Assembly: GCA_948736885.1 (NCBI GenBank)
Contig: CAPXWY010000005.1
Span: 1 to 64,000 of the forward strand
DNA from: an uncultured Alistipes sp.
GTDB taxonomy: Bacteria > Bacteroidota > Bacteroidia > Bacteroidales > Rikenellaceae
DNA: 64,000 nucleotides
Direction: 5' to 3'
Shown here: in pieces, positions 63,811-64,000 of the stretch
Layout of the letters: each line of letters begins with the position of its first letter
Position numbering within the stretch: the stretch's first letter is position 1
Notes under the pieces: model-generated
The model's input: the letters and a program-made list of their open reading frames with translations, nothing else
What the model was told of the DNA's origin: nothing
Database searches by the model: none
Translations under genes and position numbers: made by a program

Positions 63811-64000
63811 ATGTTCCGATTCGCCGATCCCCATTTTCTTTGGCTGCTGACGGCCGTTCCGCTCTTCGCCGCGCTCTTCGGGCTCGCCGCGCGCAACCGG
63901 CGGCGGCGTCTGGCGCGCTTCGGATGCGTACGGACCCTGGGCGAACTGATGCCCGAGGTGTCGGCCGGGCGCATTCTGCTGAAATTCATCCTCTTCTGCA
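63811..64000 (+). CDS. batB: BatB-like VWA protein, N-terminal part (runs off the window)
   Basis: Starts MFRFADPHFLWLLTAVPLFA with a membrane segment, followed by basic residues and GRILLKFILF, the start of a second. The same layout as BatA and the position 4 bp after batA support BatB. Only 63 residues are in the window, so the VWA domain cannot be checked. Confidence 0.8.
   Translation, partial: MFRFADPHFLWLLTAVPLFAALFGLAARNRRRRLARFGCVRTLGELMPEVSAGRILLKFILFC

Overview
The window is about 64 kb of GC-rich chromosome from a Bacteroidota (Bacteroidales) bacterium, most likely Alistipes (Rikenellaceae). Support: Bacteroidetes-type -7 promoter boxes (TAnnTTTG), Bat aerotolerance operon, frr-tlpA-pyrH cluster, a fused GT3 glycogen synthase/GT35 phosphorylase, class A2 beta-lactamase, DUF3078/DUF3575/DUF3108 proteins, and a serine-palmitoyltransferase-like enzyme of the kind linked to sphingo/sulfonolipids. 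The genus is inferred from gene content; there is no rRNA or tRNA gene in the window to confirm it.

Layout. 0.2-4.6 kb (minus): beta-lactamase, DUF3575 protein, frr, thioredoxin-like lipoprotein, pyrH, exo/endonuclease-family lipoprotein. 4.6-4.95 kb: a triplicated promoter-like repeat that leads into dxs (plus). 6.9-7.65 kb: radical SAM protein (minus). 7.7-11.7 kb: accessory region in which an SPT/AONS-family enzyme is bracketed by two ~1.1 kb composite repeat elements (A and B). 11.8-15 kb: pckA (minus), hemW (plus). 15.3-24.7 kb: glycogen operon (GT3-GT35 fusion, debranching enzyme, GT4 transferase, GH57 amylase). 24.98-25.33 kb: a third, shorter element (C). 25.6-30.4 kb (minus): OmpA/TPR lipoprotein, pnp, rpsO. 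30.6-33.5 kb (plus): apbE, lipid kinase, AraC regulator; then deoC. 35.4-38.6 kb (minus): DUF3078, S41 protease, small membrane protein; nfo divergent. 39.9-43.4 kb (minus): aminotransferase, TrmH-type methylase, rsgA, cvpA. 43.6-46.1 kb: a GH2 protein overlapping tail-to-tail with a WbqC-family gene. 46.3-58.4 kb (minus): ispG, DUF3108, recG, S41 lipoprotein, nth, GT2, uvrD/pcrA, GH43. 58.7-64 kb (plus): moxR-DUF58-batD-like-TPR-batA-batB, interrupted by a small frameshifted four-helix-bundle gene with inverted ends.

Most unusual content. Three orphan, start-less and stop-less cassettes (8549-8772, 11373-11605, 25109-25334) each encode the variable C-terminal part of a FISUMP/C-type-lectin-like domain, with conserved flanks and with amino acid differences clustered at the positions that vary in diversity-generating-retroelement (DGR) targets. 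Each lies downstream, in the same polarity, of a repeat 'head' found at four places (one at the left edge on the minus strand). No reverse transcriptase or template repeat is present here, so whether these are silent donors, dead DGR targets or passengers of a repeat is inference. Other points of interest are the dxs promoter triplication, a C9 tract at the start of a glycosyltransferase, a GH2 protein lacking its acid/base residue, and the insertion in the Bat operon.
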